A DNA stretch of 64,000 bases from NCBI RefSeq assembly GCF_026344035.1, contig NZ_JAPKND010000002.1, forward strand, positions 186,001 through 250,000. Direction: 5' to 3'. Made by a program: the position numbers and the translations under genes. The notes below the pieces were generated by a model that did not search any database, had not been told where the DNA came from, and was given only the letters and a program-made list of their open reading frames with translations. Shown piece after piece: positions 8,501-16,278 of the stretch (within the stretch, counting starts at the first letter, position 1; every line of letters starts with the position of its first letter). The stretch is from Alcaligenes endophyticus (lineage in GTDB: Bacteria; Pseudomonadota; Gammaproteobacteria; Burkholderiales; Burkholderiaceae_B).

Positions 8501-8510
8501 AGTTGACACT
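8501..8510. promoter_or_regulatory. Candidate operator, TGTCAAC motif, copy 3
   Basis: AGTTGACACT contains the same TGTCAAC core on the opposite strand. The following TTTGCGGGC resembles the TTTGTGGGC that follows copy 1, so the similarity extends beyond the core. It lies 130 bp upstream of the lyase start. Confidence 0.33.
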
Positions 8511-8639
8511 TTGCGGGCTGCAGCGCATAATTTTTGTACTTTCTTTCCTTCGCAGAACCATTCTGCTGTTTTGCGGGGGTTGCACAACTGGATTGAGGTT
8601 GACTACTGCAGCCCCGCTATTTTGGAGTGCCTGACTACT

Positions 8640-9530
8640 ATGAGTACCGCTGCGTATAAATTCCGCCACCTTCTTAATAATAGTGATTTCATTGTTTCCC
8701 CTGGCGTGTACGACGGATATAGCTTGCGCCTAGTTCAGGCGGCTGGGTTTAAAACGGCTTGTACGAGTGGAGCGGCCATGTCCAACTCGCTGCTGAGTGT
8801 CCCAGATATCGGTGTTATGGGACTAATGGAGAACGTCAATCACTGCCGTATGTTGGCGCGTTCCGTAGATATACCTTTAACAGCAGATGCTGACACGGGG
8901 TATGGCAATCCTATGAATGTCTTTCACACCATTCAGATGTTTGAGGAAGCAGGTATTGCTGGTGTAAATATTGAAGATCAGATCAGTCCCAAGCGTTGTG
9001 GGCACATGCCAGGTAAGAGTGTGGTGCCACTAGCGGAAATGGTTAAAAAGGTTGAGGCTGCGTGTGCAGCACGCAAAGATGATAATTTTGTTATTGTGGC
9101 GCGTACGGATGCTTTGGCGGTTGAGGGTATAGAAAAGACCCTAGAGCGTATTAAGGCTTATGTAGCAGCGGGTGCAGATGTAATATTTCCTGATGCTGTG
9201 CAGGGCGCCGATGACATCGCCCGGATCGTTGAGGCGGCAGGGGTACCGGTTTCGATTAACATGGGTTTTGGTATTCGTAGTCGTCCCACAACACCATTGA
9301 TTCCAATTGCTGAATTGAAGGCGTTAGGGGTAAAAAGAATTAGTCTCCCACGTATGTTGCCAGCCGCCGCGATATTAGGTATGCGTAATGCGTTAGAAAC
9401 TATGAAGGAAGTGGTTGCTACAGGGCAACCTGTGGATCGTCAGGACCAGGCAGTTGGAATTGAGGATATTATGGACTTAATGGGGTACAGTGAAATGCGT
9501 GCGCTAGAAAAGCAGTTGTTAACGTACTAA
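8640..9530 (+). CDS. Isocitrate lyase/PEP mutase-family lyase (2-methylisocitrate lyase-like)
   Basis: I chose the ATG at 8640 (296 residues) because it follows GGAG at 8624-8627 and gives the family's usual length; the longer reading frame from 8481 runs through the promoter region. Family features are the metal-binding D-A-D-T-G-Y-G, the I-E-D-Q strand, and the catalytic K-R-C-G-H loop followed by M-P-G-K, as in PrpB and 2,3-dimethylmalate lyase. Such enzymes cleave C-C bonds of 2-hydroxy-polycarboxylates to give pyruvate or glyoxylate plus succinate or a methylated acid. It diverges from the aconitase homologue. The pair would hydrate and then split an unsaturated tricarboxylate. The exact substrate is not settled by sequence. 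Confidence 0.9.
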   Translation: MSTAAYKFRHLLNNSDFIVSPGVYDGYSLRLVQAAGFKTACTSGAAMSNSLLSVPDIGVMGLMENVNHCRMLARSVDIPLTADADTGYGNPMNVFHTIQMFEEAGIAGVNIEDQISPKRCGHMPGKSVVPLAEMVKKVEAACAARKDDNFVIVARTDALAVEGIEKTLERIKAYVAAGADVIFPDAVQGADDIARIVEAAGVPVSINMGFGIRSRPTTPLIPIAELKALGVKRISLPRMLPAAAILGMRNALETMKEVVATGQPVDRQDQAVGIEDIMDLMGYSEMRALEKQLLTY

Positions 9531-9551
9531 GCACCAGACAGGGATGTATAG

Positions 9552-9578
9552 GGCCAGGTTAATACCTGGCCTTTCTTT
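9552..9578 (+). terminator. Rho-independent terminator after the lyase gene
   Basis: GGCCAGGT (9552-9559) pairs with ACCTGGCC (9564-9571) around a 4-nt loop and is followed by TTTCTTT. It ends the plus-strand lyase transcript just before the converging pirin gene. Confidence 0.85.
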
Positions 9579-9584
9579 GCTTTA

Positions 9585-10454
9585 TTAACGTACGATTTTG
9601 CCAAAATTGCCCTGGTTAAAATCATCAAAAGCTTGCACGATTTCGTCGTGGCTATTCATCACAAAAGGGCCGTGCCCCACGATAGGTTCGTTAATGGGTT
9701 CACCGCTCAGTACCAAGAGTTTGCAGGCATTGTTGGCCTCTAGTTGGACAGTGCTACCTTCCGTACCAAATTGTGCCCATTGAGCTTGGCGTAATACTTC
9801 GGCGTTATTTAGTAGGACTGTGCCTTGCAGCACCACAATTGCTAAGGTGTAGCCGGGTGTGGCTTCAAACGTGAAGGTGCCTTCTGCATTGAGCGCAACA
9901 TCCCACACATTGATGGGGGTGAAGGTTCGTGCAGGGCCCTGATGACCTTGAAATTCTCCCGCAATCACTCGCAACTGCCCCGCGTTTTTATCTAACGAGA
10001 CACGAGGGATTTGCCCGTTCAAAATGGTTTGATAAGCAGGCGGAGACATTTTGTCTTTGGCCGGTAGGTTGACCCACAACTGAACCATTTCTAACTCTCC
10101 GCCTTGGCGTGCAAAGGTCTTGGAGTGAAACTCTTCATGTACGATGCCGGCTGCGGCCGTCATCCATTGCACATCACCCGGGCCGATGGTGCCACCTGCG
10201 CCGGTAGAGTCTTGGTGAGCGACTTCGCCTTCATAAACAATGGTGACCGTTTCAAACCCTCGGTGCGGGTGGCTGCCGACACCGCGTGAGTGAGTAGTGG
10301 GACTGAATGTGTAGGGGCCAGCGTAGTCCAACAGCAAAAATGGGCTTAGCTCTTGCGCATGCTGATGGTAACTAAACAGCGAGCGCACCGGAAAGCCATC
10401 GCCTACCCAGTGTGGAGCGGGAGCAGAGTGAATGTGTTTAATTTGTTTGAGCAT
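9585..10454 (-). CDS. Pirin family protein
   Basis: This 289-residue bicupin begins at the ATG 10452-10454, which has AAGGAA upstream; an extra 17-residue extension upstream is unlikely. The first cupin carries the pirin metal site H-P-H-R-G-F-E-T-V-T with a further histidine and glutamate in I-V-H-E-E-F-H-S. The V-G-S-H-P-H-R-G-F segment and the D-V-Q-W-M-T-A-A-A-G-I block are diagnostic. Bacterial pirins bind iron; some have quercetin dioxygenase activity and others act as redox-sensing partners of metabolic enzymes. It lies downstream of and codirectional with a LysR gene, separated by 176 bp. A second, different pirin gene lies 2 kb away. The cellular role is unknown. Confidence 0.9.
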   Translation of the reverse strand: MLKQIKHIHSAPAPHWVGDGFPVRSLFSYHQHAQELSPFLLLDYAGPYTFSPTTHSRGVGSHPHRGFETVTIVYEGEVAHQDSTGAGGTIGPGDVQWMTAAAGIVHEEFHSKTFARQGGELEMVQLWVNLPAKDKMSPPAYQTILNGQIPRVSLDKNAGQLRVIAGEFQGHQGPARTFTPINVWDVALNAEGTFTFEATPGYTLAIVVLQGTVLLNNAEVLRQAQWAQFGTEGSTVQLEANNACKLLVLSGEPINEPIVGHGPFVMNSHDEIVQAFDDFNQGNFGKIVR

Positions 10455-10630
10455 ACAGATTCCTTGGCTTTGCCTACCCCTTTGTGGGGTTTGATCGTAG
10501 ATCACAGTATAAAGTTTAGGTAGTAGCGCTGGTAGAGGGGCTGCGTCGAACTTGCTGTCCTGTTTTTCGTACTGCCAATAGGGTGATTAGCCGTTTTAGG
10601 CTGAGCTTTTCGCCGATGGGTTGATTGAGC

Positions 10631-11566
10631 TTAACCGTTATCGATAGGGGGCGCACTGACGCTGAGCCAGTCCTGCTCAGCGAAATTTTCGGCCAAAAAA
10701 TCGATCCAGGCTCGTACCGCTGGGAGTATGCCACGTCGAGAAGGAAACACTGCTTGCACCACGCCGCAAGGAAGTGTCCAGTGAGGGAGTACGTGAACTA
10801 AGCGTCCCGTTTGAATTTCTTCGTGCACGATCAAGTGTGGCAGTTGGGCAAGACCTATACCTGCTAAGGCTGCTTTTTTAACGGTAATTAGGTCATCAGT
10901 GACGAGCCTAGGGTGATGAATAATGGCTGCACTATCACCGTCGGCGCTGCGCAAATGCCATATATGTTGGGCATCAGGGCGGACCCAGTCCAGCGAAGGA
11001 ATGCCTTGTAGGTGTGCGGGCTCTAGCAGGAGGCCGTGCTGGGATAAAAGCAGTGGGGATGCCACCAAACGTTGCGGGCTGTGTGACAGGTGTCTGACCA
11101 CAAGGTCACTGTCAGGGATGGGAGGAAAGCGCACTCGGATAGCCAAGTCTAAGCCTTCGCGTACGATATCTACCCGTCTGCCTGTCGCATCCAGCTCTAT
11201 GTTTACATAAGGGTGCGTGCGCATAAAGCTTGCGATGTAGTCGGCCAGCACAAAGCTTAATAAACCTGGCGGGGCTGACATACGAATAATGCCGCGGGGC
11301 TCAGCCACTGAGCGCTCAATGACTTCTTGGGCAGCACTAGCTTCGACGAGCATGGCGGCGCAATGGGTGTAATAGGCTTGACCTAGCTCGGTGACACTAA
11401 CGTTGTGTGTGCTGCGATGAATTAAGCGCACACCAAGCCGTTCTTCTAACACGGCTATACGACGGCTTAAGCGTGATTTAGGAATGCCTAACGCACGAGC
11501 CGCCGAGGAAAATCCCTTGTGATCAACGACTTGGACAAAATAAAAAAGATCATTTAAGTCTTGCAT
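10631..11566 (-). CDS. LysR family transcriptional regulator
   Basis: This 311-residue regulator has the N-terminal LysR winged helix-turn-helix (F-V-Q-V-V-D-H-K-G-F-S-S-A-A-R-A-L-G-I, S-R-L-S-R-R-I) and a C-terminal substrate-binding-like domain from about residue 90. The N-terminus resembles the CrgA/PA0477-type LysR group. It diverges from the isochorismatase-like plus pirin gene pair, so it probably controls that pair, with the 145-bp shared intergenic region as operator site. The inducer is unknown. The pirin gene downstream on the same strand may be cotranscribed. Confidence 0.93.
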   Translation of the reverse strand: MQDLNDLFYFVQVVDHKGFSSAARALGIPKSRLSRRIAVLEERLGVRLIHRSTHNVSVTELGQAYYTHCAAMLVEASAAQEVIERSVAEPRGIIRMSAPPGLLSFVLADYIASFMRTHPYVNIELDATGRRVDIVREGLDLAIRVRFPPIPDSDLVVRHLSHSPQRLVASPLLLSQHGLLLEPAHLQGIPSLDWVRPDAQHIWHLRSADGDSAAIIHHPRLVTDDLITVKKAALAGIGLAQLPHLIVHEEIQTGRLVHVLPHWTLPCGVVQAVFPSRRGILPAVRAWIDFLAENFAEQDWLSVSAPPIDNG

Positions 11567-11711
11567 AGACGTGTTCTAAAAACGAGACAGCATGTAGCAC
11601 TGAGCCGGCTAGCGTCAGCCATGGTGAGCACCTATGATAATTGCGGGCGCCAAACTAGGGTGTTGGTTACGCAGGCGTCAGAGTATTTTTTCAACGTTGA
11701 CAGGAGTACGT

Positions 11712-12338
11712 ATGTCTTACCAATATAAACGTCTGGATAAAGATGACGTAGCATTATTGTTAGTAGACCATCAATCGGGTCTGTTGTCTTTGGTGCGCGA
11801 CTATCAGCCTGACGAGTTCAAAAATAATGTCTTAGCGTTGGCGGATATCGCTAAGTTTTTCAACTTGCCTACTATTCTAACGACTAGTTTTGAACAAGGG
11901 CCGAATGGGCCGTTAGTGCCCGAGTTAAAGCAGGCTTTTCCTGATGCTCCTTACTTTGCTCGCCCTGGGCAAATTAATGCTTGGGACAACGAGGAATTTG
12001 TCGCAGCAGTGAAAGCAACCGGCAAAAAACAGCTATTGATTGCAGGGGTGGTGACTGAGGTTTGCGTCGCTTTTCCTACTTTATCGGCCCTTGAAGCAGG
12101 CTATGATGTGTTTGTTGTGACGGACGCTTCGGGTACCTTTAACCATGCTGTACGTGATGCAGCATGGAACCGCATGTCGCAAGCCGGCGCACAACTCGTC
12201 AATTGGTTTGCGGTAGGCTGCGAGTTGCATCGTGATTGGCGCAACGATATTGCAGGTTTTGGTGGCATATTAGCGGGACATTTACCCGCGTATGCTAACT
12301 TAATCCAAAGTCGCGATGCAGCCTTACAGGGTAAGTAA
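11712..12338 (+). CDS. Isochorismatase-family hydrolase (YcaC-like)
   Basis: The ATG at 11712 has AGGAG at 11702-11706, which settles the start over an upstream in-frame codon; the product is 208 residues. The triad of the family is visible as Asp in L-L-L-V-D-H-Q-S-G, Lys in A-T-G-K-K-Q-L-L-I-A-G, and nucleophile Cys in V-V-T-E-V-C-V-A-F. This T-E-V-C-V form is typical of YcaC-type hydrolases, whose natural substrates are unknown. It is cytosolic with no signal peptide. It is the first gene of a pair with a downstream pirin gene (103 bp apart) and diverges from a LysR regulator, a pairing suggesting LysR-controlled stress or xenobiotic metabolism. Confidence 0.9.
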   Translation: MSYQYKRLDKDDVALLLVDHQSGLLSLVRDYQPDEFKNNVLALADIAKFFNLPTILTTSFEQGPNGPLVPELKQAFPDAPYFARPGQINAWDNEEFVAAVKATGKKQLLIAGVVTEVCVAFPTLSALEAGYDVFVVTDASGTFNHAVRDAAWNRMSQAGAQLVNWFAVGCELHRDWRNDIAGFGGILAGHLPAYANLIQSRDAALQGK

Positions 12339-12441
12339 GTCGTTTTACTGCTAAGGCTTGCGGCATAGGCAGTCTTACGGGGCTAAGCATGGCTTGGCCT
12401 CATGCTGCAGCAGATTAACTTTTATCTATGAAGACACTATC

Positions 12442-13371
12442 ATGAGTTCCTCTATTCGAATGACTCCTGCGGAATACGCAGACTGTACGCATCACACTCA
12501 AGAACTCACCTCTGTGCGATTGCCTGCACGTGAAGCTGTTTTGGGTGAGGGGATGAAAATTCGTCGTTTGTTGCCGCATCGAGCGCAACGCATGATAGGG
12601 GCGTGGTGTTTTTTTGACCACGCCGGGCCAGCCGACGTGAGTCAAGGGCAAGGGGTACGCGTAGGGCCGCATCCCCATACAGGTTTGCAAACGTTTAGTT
12701 GGATGGTGGATGGCGAAATTTTGCACCGTGATAGCTTAGGTTATAAACAGTTGCTCACCAAAGGCCAAGTTAATCTTATGACGGCAGGTAAAGGGATTTC
12801 TCATTCTGAAGAATCCCCTGCACAGCGGTCTCCTACTTTGCAATTAGCGCAGTTTTGGATTGCTTTGCCTGATGCTAAGCGTTTTATGGAGCCTGCTTTT
12901 GAGCATTATCCGGATTTGCCTAGAGTGACGGTTGAGCAAGCGGTAGTTACGGTTTTAGTGGGTGAGCTTTTTGGTCAAACCTCGCCAGTCGCCGTGCATA
13001 GCCCGTTAGTAGGGGCTGATATCACTACTCAAGCAGCAACGCAGCTAGAGGTGCCGTTAAATCCAGATTACGAATATGGTATTGCCGTGTTAACCGGTGA
13101 CGCACAAGTGGGTGAGGAGCAGCTTGAGCCTGGCACGTTATTGTATTTGGGCAAAGGTCGTCGCCAGATTTCCGTCTCCACCAGCCAAGCTAGTCAAATA
13201 ATACTGATTGGTGGTGAGCCTTTTGCTGAGGAAGTGGTGTTGTACTGGAACTTTGTAGCACGTAGTTTGGATGAGGTGCGTGAGAGTATCCAGCAGTGGC
13301 ACCATAGTGATCACTTTGGTACGGTACAAGGGTACGACGGCCCATCTTTGCCAGCGCCCGATTTAAAATAA
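12442..13371 (+). CDS. Pirin family protein
   Basis: This 309-residue bicupin is counted from the ATG at 12442; the longer upstream reading lacks a convincing start. It carries the metal-binding G-P-H-P-H-T-G-L-Q-T-F-S-W motif, H-R-D-S-L-G, and N-L-M-T-A-G-K-G-I-S-H-S-E-E-S-P, all typical of pirins. It is clearly different from the pirin at 9585-10454 (P-H-P-H-T-G-L rather than H-P-H-R-G-F), so the two are not a recent duplication. It follows the YcaC-like hydrolase on the same strand and is probably cotranscribed with it. Role unknown; related proteins bind iron and can have quercetinase activity. Confidence 0.9.
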   Translation: MSSSIRMTPAEYADCTHHTQELTSVRLPAREAVLGEGMKIRRLLPHRAQRMIGAWCFFDHAGPADVSQGQGVRVGPHPHTGLQTFSWMVDGEILHRDSLGYKQLLTKGQVNLMTAGKGISHSEESPAQRSPTLQLAQFWIALPDAKRFMEPAFEHYPDLPRVTVEQAVVTVLVGELFGQTSPVAVHSPLVGADITTQAATQLEVPLNPDYEYGIAVLTGDAQVGEEQLEPGTLLYLGKGRRQISVSTSQASQIILIGGEPFAEEVVLYWNFVARSLDEVRESIQQWHHSDHFGTVQGYDGPSLPAPDLK

Positions 13372-13381
13372 ATAAGGCTGA

Positions 13382-13412
13382 TAGCCTGCCCTTGATAGAG
13401 CAGGGCAGGCTA
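13382..13412. terminator. Hairpin between convergent pirin and PACE genes
   Basis: TAGCCTGCCCT (13382-13392) pairs perfectly with AGGGCAGGCTA (13402-13412) over a 9-nt loop. The 11-bp stem sits in the 46-bp gap between converging genes and probably serves both; there is no T-run. Confidence 0.6.
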
Positions 13413-13417
13413 CGCCC

Positions 13418-13852
13418 TTACGCACGAACGAGGGTAAACACCTTGTCAAACAATAAGGTAAAGAAAAAGGTGTAAAGCAAAAAGAAAATCATCAGGGCTG
13501 CGACCATGGTGAAGGCCATCCATAGGCCAACGTTATACCAATACATATATAGGGGTAAGGTGAATGCCAATAACCCCGCTTCAAACCCCACGGCGTGCAC
13601 CATTCGCACTTTAACGGTTCTGGTCAACACGTGTAAGCGTCGTTCTAGATATTCGAATAGGGTGTTGTAGAGGAAATTCCAGATGACCGCGATGAGCGAC
13701 ACAATGGTTGCAACGGGTAGGGATTGCTGAGCATCTCCGCCGCTGATCAACATTAAAATTAGGGTTGACAGCAAGATAGCGAAAAATTCAAACAGAGCAA
13801 CATAAACAAGGCGTCTTTTTAACGGGCTTAAGGTAAACAATGTGAACTCCAT
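13418..13852 (-). CDS. PACE family (AceI-type) multidrug efflux transporter
   Basis: This 144-residue inner-membrane protein has four transmembrane segments arranged as two bacterial-transmembrane-pair domains, the complete PACE architecture. Family motifs are visible: the membrane glutamate in L-F-E-F-F in helix 1, W-N-F-L-Y-N-T-L-F-E at the end of helix 2, V-R-M-V-H-A-V-G-F-E in helix 3, and T-L-L-F-D-K-V-F at the end of helix 4. PACE proteins export cationic biocides such as chlorhexidine or acriflavine, and natural polyamines, using the proton gradient. It stands alone between a convergent pirin gene and a 377-bp intergenic region. No AceR-like LysR regulator is adjacent. Confidence 0.93.
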   Translation of the reverse strand: MEFTLFTLSPLKRRLVYVALFEFFAILLSTLILMLISGGDAQQSLPVATIVSLIAVIWNFLYNTLFEYLERRLHVLTRTVKVRMVHAVGFEAGLLAFTLPLYMYWYNVGLWMAFTMVAALMIFFLLYTFFFTLLFDKVFTLVRA

Positions 13853-14229
13853 TGAGCCTTACTAACGGCTCTATAGTGTTAGAGCCGGCACGTCCCGGGA
13901 AAAGAAGAAAGTACTGCATTGCAGAGCCACGGTTTACGCCTGCAAAAAAAGTGTAATAGTTAGCGCTGCCGCTGTCAAAAATACAGTGTTGATGGTTGGT
14001 TTCAGCCTACAAGGCTCACGCTTAAGGTCCCGTTGATCCTGACTGTTGAGTGAAGGTATGAGCTTGTTTCTTTATACTTTTTTCTTGTTTGCTTACAGCT
14101 AAAAGCTCGTTAGTAACTGGCTTTCCCCCTGAAAAACGCTAGTATACTTAACAGCATACTTAGTGGTATACCGTAAATGAATGCTAAATACAGCATCGGT
14201 AACCCGACTGGAAGTAAGCGATAAATGCA
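13853..14229. other. Intergenic region between PACE and VOC genes, 377 bp
   Basis: No coding frame is convincing. It should hold the divergent promoters of the PACE gene and the VOC-ABC operon. Near the VOC start are GTATAC (14142-14147), GCATAC, and the palindrome GGTATACC (14165-14172), about 60 bp before the start codon. These repeated TATAC elements fit a GntR-type operator, but the cognate regulator is not identifiable. Confidence 0.4.
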
Positions 14230-15105
14230 ATGAGTATCACCAGCCAGACCCGTATAGGACTTGACCATATCGGGATGTTCGCCGTCGATTTACACCGTAT
14301 TTCGTCTTTATATGAGCGTCTTGGTTTTTCGTTGACACCTGTTTCCCAGCATGCAAGTCCCCCCGCACTAGGGGAGCCTGGCGTATTACGAGGAACGGCT
14401 AATCGTTGTGCCATGCTGAAGCATGGGTATATAGAGCTGCTGGCCGTAATTGATCCCTCCCTAGATACTTTGGGGGTGCCAGCAGCCTTAGAAAAATATC
14501 AGGGTATGCACATTTTGGCGTTTCAAACAGATGCGCCCGAAGTGTTGCAGTCGCAGTTGCAAGAGCAGGGCTTCAGCGCTAGTTTGGTTTATTTGCAGCG
14601 GCAGGTGGACGGCTCGGCGTTGTCGGGCTTAGCGCAGTTCACGCAAGTGCGTACTCCGCCCGAACAAATGCCCGAGGGGCGAGTGTTTGCCCTACATCAC
14701 CGCACACCTGAATTAGTGTGGCAGGCGGGCTATTTAACACACCCTAATACCGCCCAAGCATTGCTCGAAGTTGTGGTGGTAGTGGACGATCTTGCGCAAG
14801 CTCAGCAGCGTTATACACGCTATTTTTCTTGTAAGGCTGATACATCCACCTGCGGGCAGGCCTCTTTTCACCTGAGAACTGGAACTTACACCCTGATGCA
14901 GACAGCCTGCTATGAGCGTAGTTATCCCCACGCTCCGTTGCCGCTACTCCCTTTTCCGGCCGTGCTGGTGATTGGGGTAGCGAGCTTGCTTACTGCAGCA
15001 CAATACTTAATCGCTCAGAAAGTATCTTTTTCGTATCAAGTTAACCAGTTACGCATCGAGGCGGAACAGGCTGGCGGCGCAACCTTGATTTTGCGCCAGA
15101 TATAA
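14230..15105 (+). CDS. VOC-superfamily (glyoxalase-like) protein
   Basis: This 291-residue cytosolic protein starts with L-D-H-I-G-M-F-A-V-D, the first metal-ligand strand of a vicinal-oxygen-chelate module, and continues with Y-E-R-L-G-F. A second, poorer module begins near L-L-E-V-V-V-V-V-D-D-L-A-Q-A-Q around residue 180 and includes a Y-T-R-Y-F segment. The layout matches the large two-module glyoxalase-like family whose members are often annotated only as VOC proteins. It is the first gene of an apparent operon with an ABC importer and a DUF2817 hydrolase, so it probably acts on the imported compound (ring cleavage, isomerisation or conjugation are all possible). Substrate unknown. Confidence 0.8.
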   Translation: MSITSQTRIGLDHIGMFAVDLHRISSLYERLGFSLTPVSQHASPPALGEPGVLRGTANRCAMLKHGYIELLAVIDPSLDTLGVPAALEKYQGMHILAFQTDAPEVLQSQLQEQGFSASLVYLQRQVDGSALSGLAQFTQVRTPPEQMPEGRVFALHHRTPELVWQAGYLTHPNTAQALLEVVVVVDDLAQAQQRYTRYFSCKADTSTCGQASFHLRTGTYTLMQTACYERSYPHAPLPLLPFPAVLVIGVASLLTAAQYLIAQKVSFSYQVNQLRIEAEQAGGATLILRQI

Positions 15106-15174
15106 ATCTTTTGGTTCTGATGAATAAAAATTTCGCCGTACTGGAATGGGAGGACGGCACCCTGGAGATGATAT

Positions 15175-16266
15175 ATGAACGTAAAAAACAAGTTTAAAAG
15201 TAGCTTTTTAAAAACTTCGTTGATGATAGCAATGACGACGCTGAGTGCTTTAACCGGCGTTGCGCAGGCTAAAGAAAAAGTAAACTTTGCTTATCCTACC
15301 AATATCAACTTGTCCAATGCTCCAACTTTGATGGCCATAGGCATGGGGTATTTTGCCGAAGAAGATCTGGATGTTGAGGTCTTGTTCTTCCAAGGGTCTG
15401 CAGTGATGTTGCCGCAAATCACGCAAAAGCACCTGACATTTGGATGGATGAGTCCTGAAGTATTGATCACTGCTAATCAACCGGGTCGCACAGCTTTACC
15501 CACAAAAATGTTCTACAACGGTATTTATTTGTCTCCTTATGAGTTGGTGGTGAAAGAAGATAGTCCTGTGCAAACGCTAGCCGATTTGAAAGGTAAAAAG
15601 ATTGGTGTGGGGGCGATGTCTTGGGCGAATCTGGCTATTACCAAGACCATGTTGAAACAGGAAGGTTTGGAATTACAAAAAGATTATGAGTTTTTGCCTG
15701 TAGGGGTGGGAGCCACAGCATTTAGAGCATTAGAAGACAATAGTATTGCTGCGCTGAATCTGTTCGATACGTTCCACACACAAATGGAAAATAGTGGTAC
15801 GGCCTTACGCCGTATTGCACTAGAGGATAAATACCGCTTACTGTTTTCTAATGGCTGGATCGCTCACGAGGAAACTTTGCGTGATCGCCCTGAGTTAGTG
15901 GAAAAGTTTGGTCGAGCGGCAGCCAAAGGTGTGGTGGCATGTAATGCCAACCCAGAAGCTTGTGTGAAGAATTTCTGGCAGTTGTACCCAGATACGAAGC
16001 CCTCTAAGGGGACAGAGGAACAGAAACTGGCTGATGCAGTTCGGATTGTCAAAGTTCGTTTGGCCACTATGATCCCCGAAGGAGGGCCAGAACGCATGGG
16101 CTATTACACCGAACAGTCTCTACGTGACTACGTTGAGACCTTGTACGAGGGCGGTCAGATCCCATCCGACAACATTGACGTGACATCTTTATATACCAAC
16201 CAGTTTGTCGCCAACATCAATGATTATGATGTGCAAGCGGTCATTGAAGCGGCTACAGCGAAGTAA
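15175..16266 (+). CDS. ABC transporter substrate-binding protein (NMT1/SsuA-like)
   Basis: This 363-residue periplasmic receptor has a Sec signal peptide ending near A-Q-A-K (about residue 33). The mature chain starts K-V-N-F-A-Y-P-T and contains A-P-T-L-M-A-I-G-M-G-Y-F-A-E-E-D-L-D-V-E, the NMT1/THI5-like pattern of receptors for sulfonates, nitrate, pyrimidine precursors and aromatic acids. D-L-K-G-K-K-I-G-V marks the second lobe. It lies 69 bp after the VOC gene and 12 bp before the ATPase gene. Like many Burkholderiales members of this family it is longer than SsuA (about 320 residues). Ligand unknown. Confidence 0.9.
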   Translation: MNVKNKFKSSFLKTSLMIAMTTLSALTGVAQAKEKVNFAYPTNINLSNAPTLMAIGMGYFAEEDLDVEVLFFQGSAVMLPQITQKHLTFGWMSPEVLITANQPGRTALPTKMFYNGIYLSPYELVVKEDSPVQTLADLKGKKIGVGAMSWANLAITKTMLKQEGLELQKDYEFLPVGVGATAFRALEDNSIAALNLFDTFHTQMENSGTALRRIALEDKYRLLFSNGWIAHEETLRDRPELVEKFGRAAAKGVVACNANPEACVKNFWQLYPDTKPSKGTEEQKLADAVRIVKVRLATMIPEGGPERMGYYTEQSLRDYVETLYEGGQIPSDNIDVTSLYTNQFVANINDYDVQAVIEAATAK

Positions 16267-16278
16267 AAAGGAGCAGCT

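Noticed and set aside
8481-8639. 53-codon N-terminal extension of the lyase
   Set aside because: It crosses the divergent promoter region and a candidate operator, and family members start at the downstream ATG with a good ribosome binding site.
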